36,155 nt of DNA. Source: an uncultured bacterium (GTDB lineage: Bacteria > Acidobacteriota > Thermoanaerobaculia > Multivoradales > J023). Below, piece by piece: positions 29,256 through 36,155 of this stretch; position 1 is the stretch's first letter; every line of letters starts with the position of its first letter. A program made the position numbers and the translations under genes. Location of the stretch: positions 1 through 36,155 of the forward strand of contig CALFAM010000314.1 of assembly GCA_937948815.1 (NCBI GenBank). Direction: 5' to 3'. The notes under the pieces are model-generated. The model was not told the origin of the DNA, did no database searches, and saw only the letters and a program-made list of their open reading frames with translations.

Positions 29256-31358
29256 ATGTACGTTCAGAAGCTCGATTCCGAGAAGCTCTTCAAGGCTTAT
29301 AACGTCGATCTGCAGATGCTCTACCCGGTCGAAGGTGTGGTGGAGCCGCCCTTCGGCGCGGCCTGGGCCATCTTGGCGCCCGGCGAGGCGACCAAGCACC
29401 ACCAGCACCAAGAACTCGAGACCTTCTTCGTGGTTCGAGGCCAAGGGCTAATGACCGTCAATGAGGAGAGCACGCCGGTCGAGCAGGGCAGCGTCGTCTT
29501 CCACCGCCCATTTCACCAGCACGTTCTCCAGAACACGTCGGACACGGAGGATCTGCTCTTCCTCACAGTCTGGTGGGAAGACCGCAAGCAGTGGCTGGAT
29601 GGCGAGCCAGATGGCCAGACCGAGGGGACCGAGGATGGCACTCCCAAGCGGGTCATGGTGACCGCCGCGCCGCCCACCCCCAACGGTGACCTGCACCTCG
29701 GCCATCTTTCCGGGCCGTACCTCTCCGCGGACTACTACACGCGCTACCTCCGCCAGCGTGGAATCGACGCTCATTACGCTTGCGGTACGGACGACCACTG
29801 CATGTATGTCGAGCGCATGGGCCAGCAGATGGGCATGTCGGGGGAGGAAGCAGCGGACCATTTCGTGGCCAGTATTCGTAAGACCTTGGACGCCGCCGGC
29901 ACGAACATGACGGTGTTCATGGACCCTCGGACGTCGCCCCACTTCCGGCCGCTGGTGATGTCGCTCTTCGACCGGCTTTGGTCGACGGGCAAGATCGAGT
30001 TGCGCGAAGCGCCGGCGCCCTTCTGCGAAGGTTGTGATCGCTATCTTTTCGAAGCGGACATCGCGGGCGAGTGTCCGCACTGTGGCGCCGGCGTGACGGG
30101 GAATACCTGTGAGGATTGCGGAGGCGTCAATGACTGCATCAACCTGGTGGCGCCACGGTGCTCGGCATGCAAGCAAACGCCAGTCGAGCGGCCGACCACG
30201 CGCTTGGTTTTCCCGCTCGGAGAGTGGACAGAGAGGCTTCGCGCCTACCATCGCTCCGTGACGATGAATCCGCATCTGCGCGCGTTCTGCGAGCGGACCC
30301 TGGCACAGGGCCTGCCGGACGTGGCGATCAGCCATCCGTCCGGGTGGGGAATTCCGGTGCCGATGGCGGGCGGTGACGCCGGCGACAGCACGAGGCCGGA
30401 TGCGCCGGCGCTCGCCAATCAGACGCTCTACGTCTGGTTCGAAATGGCGGCTCGCTACTTCGCCTACGCGAGCCACATCAATGATGCGACCGGGGCTGCT
30501 CAGGGCTTCGACAACTTCTGGCGTGCGAACGATGCCGAGATTGTGCAGTTCTTCGGCTACGACAACAGCTTCTACTACAGCATCCTTCTGCCAGCGCTGT
30601 ACATGGCGTACGACGCCGAGCTTCGCCTTCCCACGTCCTTCGTGATCAACGAGTTCTACCGTCTCGACGGCGAGAAGTTCTCGACCAGCAGGGACCATCG
30701 CATCCTCGGCCAGGACATGGCAGCCGCCGTGCCGCGAGACGTCATGCGCTACTACCTCGCCCACAGCTGTCCGGAGCAGGAGGAGACGAACTTCACCTCG
30801 GACGACTTCGCGGGAACGGTCGATCGCGAGTTGCGGCAGCGGTGGCGCCCCTGGCTGGCCGACTTGAGCGGGCGCGTCGCCAGCGAGTACGACGGGCAGG
30901 CACCGTCGACAGGTGATTGGACGGCTGACCAGCGCCACTTTTTCGACCGCATTCGCGAGCTGATCGCCGAAGCCGAAGAGGCCTATTCGCCGGCGACGTT
31001 CTCTCCCCAGCGTATCTCGCGACTTTGCAGCGAGCTCGTGCGCACCGCGAAGCGCTTCGCGGCGGGCGAGACGCACTGGATTGGGGTACCGGACCGCGAG
31101 CAAGAGCGGCGGACGAGCGTCGCGTTGGAGCTCGTGGCCGCGAAGACCCTGGCGGTCGTGATCGCGCCGGTGATGCCGACCTTTGCCAGCAACCTGTGGC
31201 AGACACTCGGCTTCACCGCCTCGCTGGCCGACGATTCCTGGGAGTCGACACCGTCGTGGCTACCGGGCGGCCAACCGATTGGCGACCTGGCAGCGGCACT
31301 GGACTTGCCGGACGCGGATCAACCACTCGTTCTCCGTCCGACCCGCGAAGCAGGCTGA
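29256..31358 (+). CDS. Cupin/methionyl-tRNA-synthetase-like fusion, predicted hydrazine (N-N bond) synthetase
   Basis: 700-residue di-domain enzyme. Residues 1-115 are a zinc-type cupin: motif 1 has Gly43, His49, His51, Glu55, Gly62, and motif 2 has His89 and Asn93. Residues about 130-690 are a class I MetRS-like domain: HLGH at 147-150, four CxxC zinc knuckles (Cys257/260, 273/276, 285/288, 302/305), and KFSTS at 474-478. In characterised homologues (Spb40 of the s56-p1 pathway) the MetRS part uses ATP to join an amino acid to the hydroxyl of N-hydroxylysine, and the cupin rearranges the ester to an N-N bond. This is not a housekeeping MetRS: the cupin fusion, rewritten amino-acid pocket and missing anticodon-binding motif argue against it. 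ATG 29256 has Shine-Dalgarno AAGGGGA (29244-29250). The stop is 2 nt before the oxidase gene. Confidence 0.93.
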   Translation: MYVQKLDSEKLFKAYNVDLQMLYPVEGVVEPPFGAAWAILAPGEATKHHQHQELETFFVVRGQGLMTVNEESTPVEQGSVVFHRPFHQHVLQNTSDTEDLLFLTVWWEDRKQWLDGEPDGQTEGTEDGTPKRVMVTAAPPTPNGDLHLGHLSGPYLSADYYTRYLRQRGIDAHYACGTDDHCMYVERMGQQMGMSGEEAADHFVASIRKTLDAAGTNMTVFMDPRTSPHFRPLVMSLFDRLWSTGKIELREAPAPFCEGCDRYLFEADIAGECPHCGAGVTGNTCEDCGGVNDCINLVAPRCSACKQTPVERPTTRLVFPLGEWTERLRAYHRSVTMNPHLRAFCERTLAQGLPDVAISHPSGWGIPVPMAGGDAGDSTRPDAPALANQTLYVWFEMAARYFAYASHINDATGAAQGFDNFWRANDAEIVQFFGYDNSFYYSILLPALYMAYDAELRLPTSFVINEFYRLDGEKFSTSRDHRILGQDMAAAVPRDVMRYYLAHSCPEQEETNFTSDDFAGTVDRELRQRWRPWLADLSGRVASEYDGQAPSTGDWTADQRHFFDRIRELIAEAEEAYSPATFSPQRISRLCSELVRTAKRFAAGETHWIGVPDREQERRTSVALELVAAKTLAVVIAPVMPTFASNLWQTLGFTASLADDSWESTPSWLPGGQPIGDLAAALDLPDADQPLVLRPTREAG

Positions 31359-31360
31359 TC

Positions 31361-32683
31361 ATGCCGTCACTTGGGCGTCGGCGCGCGAATGCCCTGCCCT
31401 CCGATCTCGGGGTCTGTGGTTGGCTGGAGTCCGCGCCGCCGCTACCGCCGGCGCGCAGACTGGAGGGCACGGTCGAGGCCGATTGCGTGGTTCTCGGTGC
31501 AGGCTTTACGGGCCTCGCGGCAGCACACCGCTTGACCGTTTTGCGCCCTAGCTGGCGCGTCGTGCTGATCGACGCCAAGCGAGCCGGCGGCGGTGCTTCC
31601 GGGCGTAGCTCCGGATTCGTGGTCGATGCTGCCTCGTTCATTGCCGCCATGCCGCCAGCACAGGCTTCTCGTGTGGTCCGGTTGTCGCGCCAGGGAATCG
31701 ATGCCCTGCGTACGCGGGTCGCGGAAGATGGCATCAACTGCGACTGGGACGAAAGAGGATGGATCCACGCCGCAGCGGGTGACGAAGGGTGTCGCTCGCT
31801 GGCGAGCCTCGAGGATTGGCTCGATCAGTCGAACATGCCCTACGAGGTGCTCGACAGCGCGGGGATGGCATCCGCCGTGGGCACGAGCTTCTATCAGCGT
31901 GGCATTCGGCTCCCGGGCAGTGTGCTGGTGCAGGCCGGCGCGCTGGCTCATGGTCTTGCCACCCGTCTTCCGCCGACTGTGACCCTATTCGAGGAGTCCC
32001 CGGTCACGTCGATTGCTCTCGGGAACGGCTACAGGCTCCGCACGGCGCGCGGAGAGGTGCGAGCGTCTCGATTGATCGTCGCGCTCAATGCCTGGGCACC
32101 GAATCTGGGCATTCTTCAACAGCGCCTCTTCCCACTGCTGACCTTCGGCAGTCTGACGCGTCAGCTCACGGCGGGCGAGCAGGCCGGCCTCGGTGATCGG
32201 GATACGTGGGGGATCCTGGCGCAAGATCCGATGGGCTCGAGCGTTCGTCGCACGGCCGACCAGCGGCTACTCATCCGGAATGAGATCCACTACGACCGAA
32301 GGGTTCGCTGCAGCGAGGATCGCTTGCAAGCCGCGCAGCAAGGGCATCGGACAGCGCTGGCCGCACGGTACCCAGCGCTCGCCGACGTGCCTTTTGAGAC
32401 CACCTGGGCAGGGCCGATGGGCGCGGTCCCCAATCTTCGCCCCTTCTTCGGGCGGCTGGGAGAGGGCGCGGCGACCACGGGCGGTTTCACCGGCGCCGGC
32501 ATCGCCATGGGTACGGCTCTGGGCAGGTTGACGGCCGATCTCGTCTGCGGCGAGGACAGCCCGGCGCTAGCAGACGCGCTCGCCCTCGAAGGGCCGCGCT
32601 GGCTACCACCGCAACCGTTCCTGGGAATGGGAATCAAGTGGCGGGTTCGTCAGATGAATGCCTCTGCGGGCGACTGCCTCTGA
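31361..32683 (+). CDS. DadA-like FAD-dependent amine oxidoreductase of the hydrazine cassette
   Basis: 440-residue flavoprotein of the D-amino-acid/glycine oxidase (DAO) family. The Rossmann motif VVLGAGFTGLAAAHRL has GAGFTG at about 46-51, followed by the Asp/Lys of the second strand (LIDAKRAGGGASGRSSGF) typical of DadA-like enzymes. The C-terminal FAD-contacting segment is TGGFTGAGIAMGTALGRL near 385-402. The gene begins 2 nt after the cupin-MetRS stop, so it is almost certainly co-translated. In the s56-p1 pathway the equivalent enzyme (Spb39) oxidatively cleaves the carboxymethylamino-lysine hydrazine to release hydrazinoacetic acid; the same role is inferred here. No signal peptide or membrane segment is seen. 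The stop codon lies inside a long hairpin. Confidence 0.88.
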   Translation: MPSLGRRRANALPSDLGVCGWLESAPPLPPARRLEGTVEADCVVLGAGFTGLAAAHRLTVLRPSWRVVLIDAKRAGGGASGRSSGFVVDAASFIAAMPPAQASRVVRLSRQGIDALRTRVAEDGINCDWDERGWIHAAAGDEGCRSLASLEDWLDQSNMPYEVLDSAGMASAVGTSFYQRGIRLPGSVLVQAGALAHGLATRLPPTVTLFEESPVTSIALGNGYRLRTARGEVRASRLIVALNAWAPNLGILQQRLFPLLTFGSLTRQLTAGEQAGLGDRDTWGILAQDPMGSSVRRTADQRLLIRNEIHYDRRVRCSEDRLQAAQQGHRTALAARYPALADVPFETTWAGPMGAVPNLRPFFGRLGEGAATTGGFTGAGIAMGTALGRLTADLVCGEDSPALADALALEGPRWLPPQPFLGMGIKWRVRQMNASAGDCL

Positions 32684-32715
32684 GCAGTCGGCCACGGAGG
32701 GATTCATCTGGCGGA
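32646..32715. terminator. Long imperfect hairpin between convergent oxidase and topA genes
   Basis: A nearly continuous 70-nt palindrome. The inner perfect stem is CGACTGC (32671-32677) with GCAGTCG (32684-32690). The middle pairs CCTC with GAGG. The outer 9-bp stem is CAGATGAAT (32651-32659) with ATTCATCTG (32702-32710). Only a few mismatches interrupt it. It spans the oxidase stop codon (32681-32683) and lies between convergent genes 45 bp apart, so a bidirectional terminator is the likely role. Neither strand has a long T-run directly after it, although the topA tail side is followed by a T/C-rich stretch that encodes the topA C-terminus. Confidence 0.55.
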
Positions 32716-32728
32716 GCAAGCCAGTTGG

Positions 32729-35386
32729 CTATTTCTTCGTCTTGCGGCGGGTGGTGGTGCGACGCCGCACCGGCTTCTTGCGACGGGCGTCGAGCAACTC
32801 GACCGCCTGGTCGAGGGTGACGTTGAGCGGATCGCTCCCCTTGGGCAAAGAGGCATTGGTCTTGCCATCTGTCGCGTAGGGACCGTAGCGCCCTTCCAGT
32901 ACCTGGATCGGCCCTTGGGCACTCTCGTGCTCGCCGAGCTCTTTCAGTACCTTCTTGGTCGCCGCGCCGCGTTGACGCCCCTTCTTCGGCTGACTCAAGA
33001 TCTCGAGCGCCTTGGGCAGCTCGATATCGCAGGCCTCCTGCCACGTCGGCAGGTTGCGGTAGTCCTTTTCGTGCTTGATGTACGGGCCGTAGCGCCCCAG
33101 GCTCGCGAGGATCACCTCGCCGGAGTCCGGGTGCTTGCCAATCTCCCGCGGCAGCGAAATCAGTTTGCGAGCAATCTCGGGCGTCAGATCGTCGGCCTTG
33201 AGATCGCGGGGCAAGGACATGCGATGCGGCTTTTCCTTGCTTTCCTTCTCTTCTTCGGTCTGCTCGACCTCGAGATAGGCCCCATAGCGCCCGGTCTGCA
33301 AGTACACATTGCGCCCCGTCGACTCGACCGTCGTCACGGGCTCGTTCTCACCATCCTTGGTTCGCAGCAGCTCGAGCGCAGCGTCCATGGTCAGTTCCGC
33401 AGGCGGCATATCCTCCGGCAGACTGACGATCGCGCTCTTGTCTCCCTCTCCGCGTCGAAGGTAGGGGCCATAGCGTCCCACCTTCACCACCAGCGGCTGG
33501 CCAGACTCCGGGTCATTGCCCAGCGCGATGGCGGGATAGGTGACCTCACCCTCACTGACGCGCTGCTCGAGGCCGGCCTTGTCATCCTTGCCGTGGAAGA
33601 ATTGCGCAACGAGCTGATCCCAGGCTTGCTTGCCCTCAGCGACATCATCGAGCTCGTCTTCCATGACCGCGGTGAACTTGACCTCCACCAGGTCGAGAAA
33701 CTGATGCTCGAGGAGCTCCGTTACGCAGAACGCCGTAAAGGTCGGAACCAGCTCATTCGCCTTCTTGAACACATAGCCACGATCTTGAATCGTGCTGATA
33801 ATCGTGGCGTAGGTGCTCGGACGGCCAATGCCTTCTTCTTCGAGCTTCTTGACCAAACTAGCTTCGGTGAAACGGGCAGGCGGGCGCGTCGAGCGCCCTT
33901 CGGCGTTGACTGCAGTCGGCTCGAGCGCCTGTCCTTCCGTGAGGCTCGGGAGCACCGTCTCTTGATCACCGAGCTCGGCATCAGGATCGTCAGAGCCTTC
34001 GACATACGCGCGTAGGAAGCCAGGAAAGACGATTCTCTTTCCACGTGCCGAGAACACGACCGGCCCATCTTCGCCACCGTCGACCGAAACCTCGAGCGCA
34101 GTGCGCTCGAAGCGCGCAGCAGCCATCTGCGATGCGACGGTGCGCTTCCAGATCAACTCGTAGAGCTTGTGTTGCTCATCGTCGAGGTAAGGCTTCACAT
34201 CCTGCGGGCGTCGGGCGAGATCGGTCGGCCGAATGGCCTCGTGTGCCTCCTGCGCCCGCTTGGCCTTGGTCTTGTATTGAACCGGCTTGTCCGGAAGATA
34301 CTCCGCGCCGTATCGCGTACGAATCACGTCACGGGCTTGCTCGATCGCCCGCTCCGCCAGATTCAGGCTGTCCGTACGCATATACGTGATCAGACCAATG
34401 CGCTCGCCGTCGAGATCGATACCCTCGTAGAGTTGCTGCGCCAGGCGCATCGTCCGCTTTGCGGTGTAGCGCAGCTTGCGGTTGCCTTCCTGCTGCAGAG
34501 TCGAGGTAATAAACGGGGGCGCTGGGCGCTGACTTCCTGGCTTGCGGTCCAGCCGCGTAACCGACCAGGGCCGGTTGCCCTCGACGGTTTCCGCAAGCGC
34601 TTTCGCCTTGGCTTCGTCGAGATGAATTCGGCGGCTGTCCGCCAGTTTGCCCGTCTTCGGATCAAAACTGCTTCCATCGGCGATTCGTCGATCGCCGATC
34701 CGAACGAGATTGACTTTGAAGCTGCTCTCGTCTGCCTTGACGTTCGCCTTGATGTCCCAGAACGAGGCCGCGCGAAAGGCAATTCGCTCTCGCTCCTGAG
34801 CGACGAGCAAACGAACGGCAACACTCTGCACACGCCCCGCCGAAAGCCCCGGAGCCACACGCTTCCACAGAAGCGGCGACAAGGAGTAGCCATAGAGGCG
34901 GTCGAGAACGCGGCGCGCCTCCTGGGCGCGAACCAACGACTCATCGACGGCTCTGGGCGATGCCAAAGCCTCTTTGATGGCTTCGGGCGTTACCTCGTGA
35001 AAGACGATGCGCTGAACATCAACCGCCTTTTTCGGTCGCAGAAGCTCCAGAACATGCCAACTGATGCTCTCACCCTCGCGATCTTCATCCGTTGCGAGCA
35101 GAAGTCGGTCGCTATCGCGAAGGGCCTCTCGCAATCGCTGAACGTGCTTCTTCTTGTCGGCCGGAACGACGTAGACCGGCTCGAAGCCCTCCCCGGTATT
35201 GACGCCGAGGCGTGCCCACGGTTCCTTGCGGATCTTGGTGGGAATCTCCTTGGCATTCTGGGGCAAATCGCGAACGTGGCCATAGCTGGCCTCGACCCGA
35301 AACTCGGGGCCGAGAAACCGGCTGATCGTCTTGGCCTTGGCAGGCGACTCGACAACGACGAGGGTTCTTTCTTGGCTGGAGGACAT
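32729..35386 (-). CDS. topA: DNA topoisomerase I
   Basis: Type IA topoisomerase that relaxes negative supercoils. 885 residues. The TOPRIM domain has Glu in VESPAKAKT (about 12-20) and the acidic DEDREGE at 100-106. The 5Y-CAP region holds the catalytic Tyr335 in TYMRTDSLN. The C-terminus lacks the four-cysteine zinc fingers of E. coli TopA; instead it carries four Topo_C repeat units, each with GRYGPY or GRYGAY, and ends in a Lys/Arg-rich tail (KKPVRRRTTTRRKTKK). This C-terminal type is known from Actinobacteria and several other phyla. The start ATG 35386 gives the canonical TLVVVESPAKAKTI N-terminus. A well-formed promoter lies upstream; the gene is downstream of, and separated by a terminator from, the rRNA operon. 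Confidence 0.97.
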   Translation of the reverse strand: MSSSQERTLVVVESPAKAKTISRFLGPEFRVEASYGHVRDLPQNAKEIPTKIRKEPWARLGVNTGEGFEPVYVVPADKKKHVQRLREALRDSDRLLLATDEDREGESISWHVLELLRPKKAVDVQRIVFHEVTPEAIKEALASPRAVDESLVRAQEARRVLDRLYGYSLSPLLWKRVAPGLSAGRVQSVAVRLLVAQERERIAFRAASFWDIKANVKADESSFKVNLVRIGDRRIADGSSFDPKTGKLADSRRIHLDEAKAKALAETVEGNRPWSVTRLDRKPGSQRPAPPFITSTLQQEGNRKLRYTAKRTMRLAQQLYEGIDLDGERIGLITYMRTDSLNLAERAIEQARDVIRTRYGAEYLPDKPVQYKTKAKRAQEAHEAIRPTDLARRPQDVKPYLDDEQHKLYELIWKRTVASQMAAARFERTALEVSVDGGEDGPVVFSARGKRIVFPGFLRAYVEGSDDPDAELGDQETVLPSLTEGQALEPTAVNAEGRSTRPPARFTEASLVKKLEEEGIGRPSTYATIISTIQDRGYVFKKANELVPTFTAFCVTELLEHQFLDLVEVKFTAVMEDELDDVAEGKQAWDQLVAQFFHGKDDKAGLEQRVSEGEVTYPAIALGNDPESGQPLVVKVGRYGPYLRRGEGDKSAIVSLPEDMPPAELTMDAALELLRTKDGENEPVTTVESTGRNVYLQTGRYGAYLEVEQTEEEKESKEKPHRMSLPRDLKADDLTPEIARKLISLPREIGKHPDSGEVILASLGRYGPYIKHEKDYRNLPTWQEACDIELPKALEILSQPKKGRQRGAATKKVLKELGEHESAQGPIQVLEGRYGPYATDGKTNASLPKGSDPLNVTLDQAVELLDARRKKPVRRRTTTRRKTKK

Positions 35387-35439
35387 AATGACCGACTTTG
35401 GATGGGGGAACCAGCGGCGCCTGCCGCGACGGACCCGAG

Positions 35440-35468
35440 AGCGTACCGGCGGCCCCTGAACGTGTCAA
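35440..35468 (-). promoter_or_regulatory. topA promoter (sigma70-type)
   Basis: On the minus strand a perfect -35 TTGACA (35463-35468) is followed after exactly 17 bp by TACGCT (35440-35445). The predicted start near 35433 gives a leader of about 46 nt before the topA ATG. It lies between the rRNA terminator and topA, so topA has its own promoter. Confidence 0.75.
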
Positions 35469-35507
35469 GAAAGATCCGGAGAAGGCTTTGGCCCGCGGTT
35501 GACCGCC

Positions 35508-35551
35508 TTTCCCCAAAAGGGAAACGGCTCTCGCAAAGCGAGAGCCGTTTC
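35508..35551 (-). terminator. rRNA operon terminator with a second overlapping hairpin
   Basis: A 14-bp perfect stem GAAACGGCTCTCGC (35521-35534) with GCGAGAGCCGTTTC (35538-35551) and a 3-nt loop begins 8 nt after the 5S gene. On the minus strand it is followed by CCCTTTT. A second stem TTTCCC (35508-35513) with GGGAAA (35519-35524) shares the base of the first, so the two cannot form fully at the same time. Confidence 0.85.
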
Positions 35552-35558
35552 GAATAAT

Positions 35559-35675
35559 CCCCGGCGGCGACCTACTCTCCCACACGGTCTCCCATGCAGT
35601 ACCATCGGCGCTGAGGAGCTTAACTGCCGTGTTCGGAATGGGAACGGGTGTTTCCTCCTCGCTAGGGCCACCGGA
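35559..35675 (-). rRNA. rrf: 5S ribosomal RNA
   Basis: About 117 nt on the minus strand. Recognisable are the terminal helix (CCGGTGGC near the 5' end with GCCGCCGG near the 3' end, one G-U pair), the conserved CCCATTCCGAACACGG region, GTTAAGC, GCGCCGATGGTACT and GGGAGAGTAGG. Exact ends are estimates. It follows the 23S gene after about 94 nt with no tRNA between them. Confidence 0.97.
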
Positions 35676-35769
35676 AAAACTGTAAAGATCAAGCCCGAGC
35701 GTCTCCGCTCGAGATCAACTGAATCAGGCCACGGCGACACGATCCGCTGGAATCGGTCACTCTAGATGA

Positions 35770-36155
<386 letters not shown>

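Noticed and set aside
29256-31358. Housekeeping methionyl-tRNA synthetase
   Set aside because: The N-terminal cupin, altered methionine pocket, absent anticodon motif and operon partners argue against tRNA charging.

Overview
This 36 kb window is high-GC DNA from a diderm (LPS-bearing) bacterium, most likely an Acidobacteriota member of the Thermoanaerobaculia kind. The best clue is the large protein at 17447-20134. It joins a degenerate GWxTD-like domain to a C-terminal VWA domain of the type known as the acidobacterial VWFA-related family. The secreted trypsin-like/P-domain protease, the lipoprotein S9 peptidase and the DUF1028 protein fit the same lineage. The assignment is an inference; the partial 23S rRNA at the right edge could settle it.

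Left edge (1-2589, minus strand): a tyrosine recombinase, cut by the window edge, abuts the 3' end of a tRNA-Ser(UGA) gene. This is the usual arrangement at the end of an integrative element whose body lies to the left. Upstream of the tRNA, on the same strand, is serS, so a cognate synthetase/tRNA pair sits next to the integration site.

Cell-surface polysaccharide and LPS-core block (2719-15631, plus strand): two polytopic membrane proteins (the second GT-C-like), three consecutive GT2 glycosyltransferases, a DUF1972/GT4 glycosyltransferase and a polyprenyl-phosphate glycosyl-1-phosphate transferase. A tight three-gene heptose set follows (heptose kinase, heptose nucleotidyltransferase, heptosyltransferase). 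Most junctions are 4-8 bp overlaps, so translation is probably coupled. Next come a type IV pilus extension ATPase with a predicted c-di-GMP-binding MshEN domain, the VWFA-related protein, an S9 peptidase and an asparagine synthetase.

Centre right (24129-27464): a secreted DUF1028 protein (minus) and a secreted trypsin-like protein with a C-terminal P domain (plus) diverge from a 291 bp spacer.

Most interesting region (27750-32683, plus strand): three genes encode an ornithine/lysine N-hydroxylase, a cupin fused to a methionyl-tRNA-synthetase-like enzyme, and a DadA-like FAD amine oxidase. This is the enzyme set known from actinobacterial pathways that make N-N bonds (Spb38/Spb40/Spb39 of the s56-p1 pathway). 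Here it is a compact cassette with no NRPS, PKS or acyl-ligase partner, between a protease gene and topA. I predict that it makes a hydrazino acid.

Right edge (32729-36155, minus strand): topA with a clear sigma70-type promoter, then an rRNA operon tail (strong terminator, 5S, and the 3' end of 23S). Several genes have a -10-like hexamer only 6-12 nt before the start codon. The serS case also has a well-placed -35, which suggests leaderless transcription in this organism.
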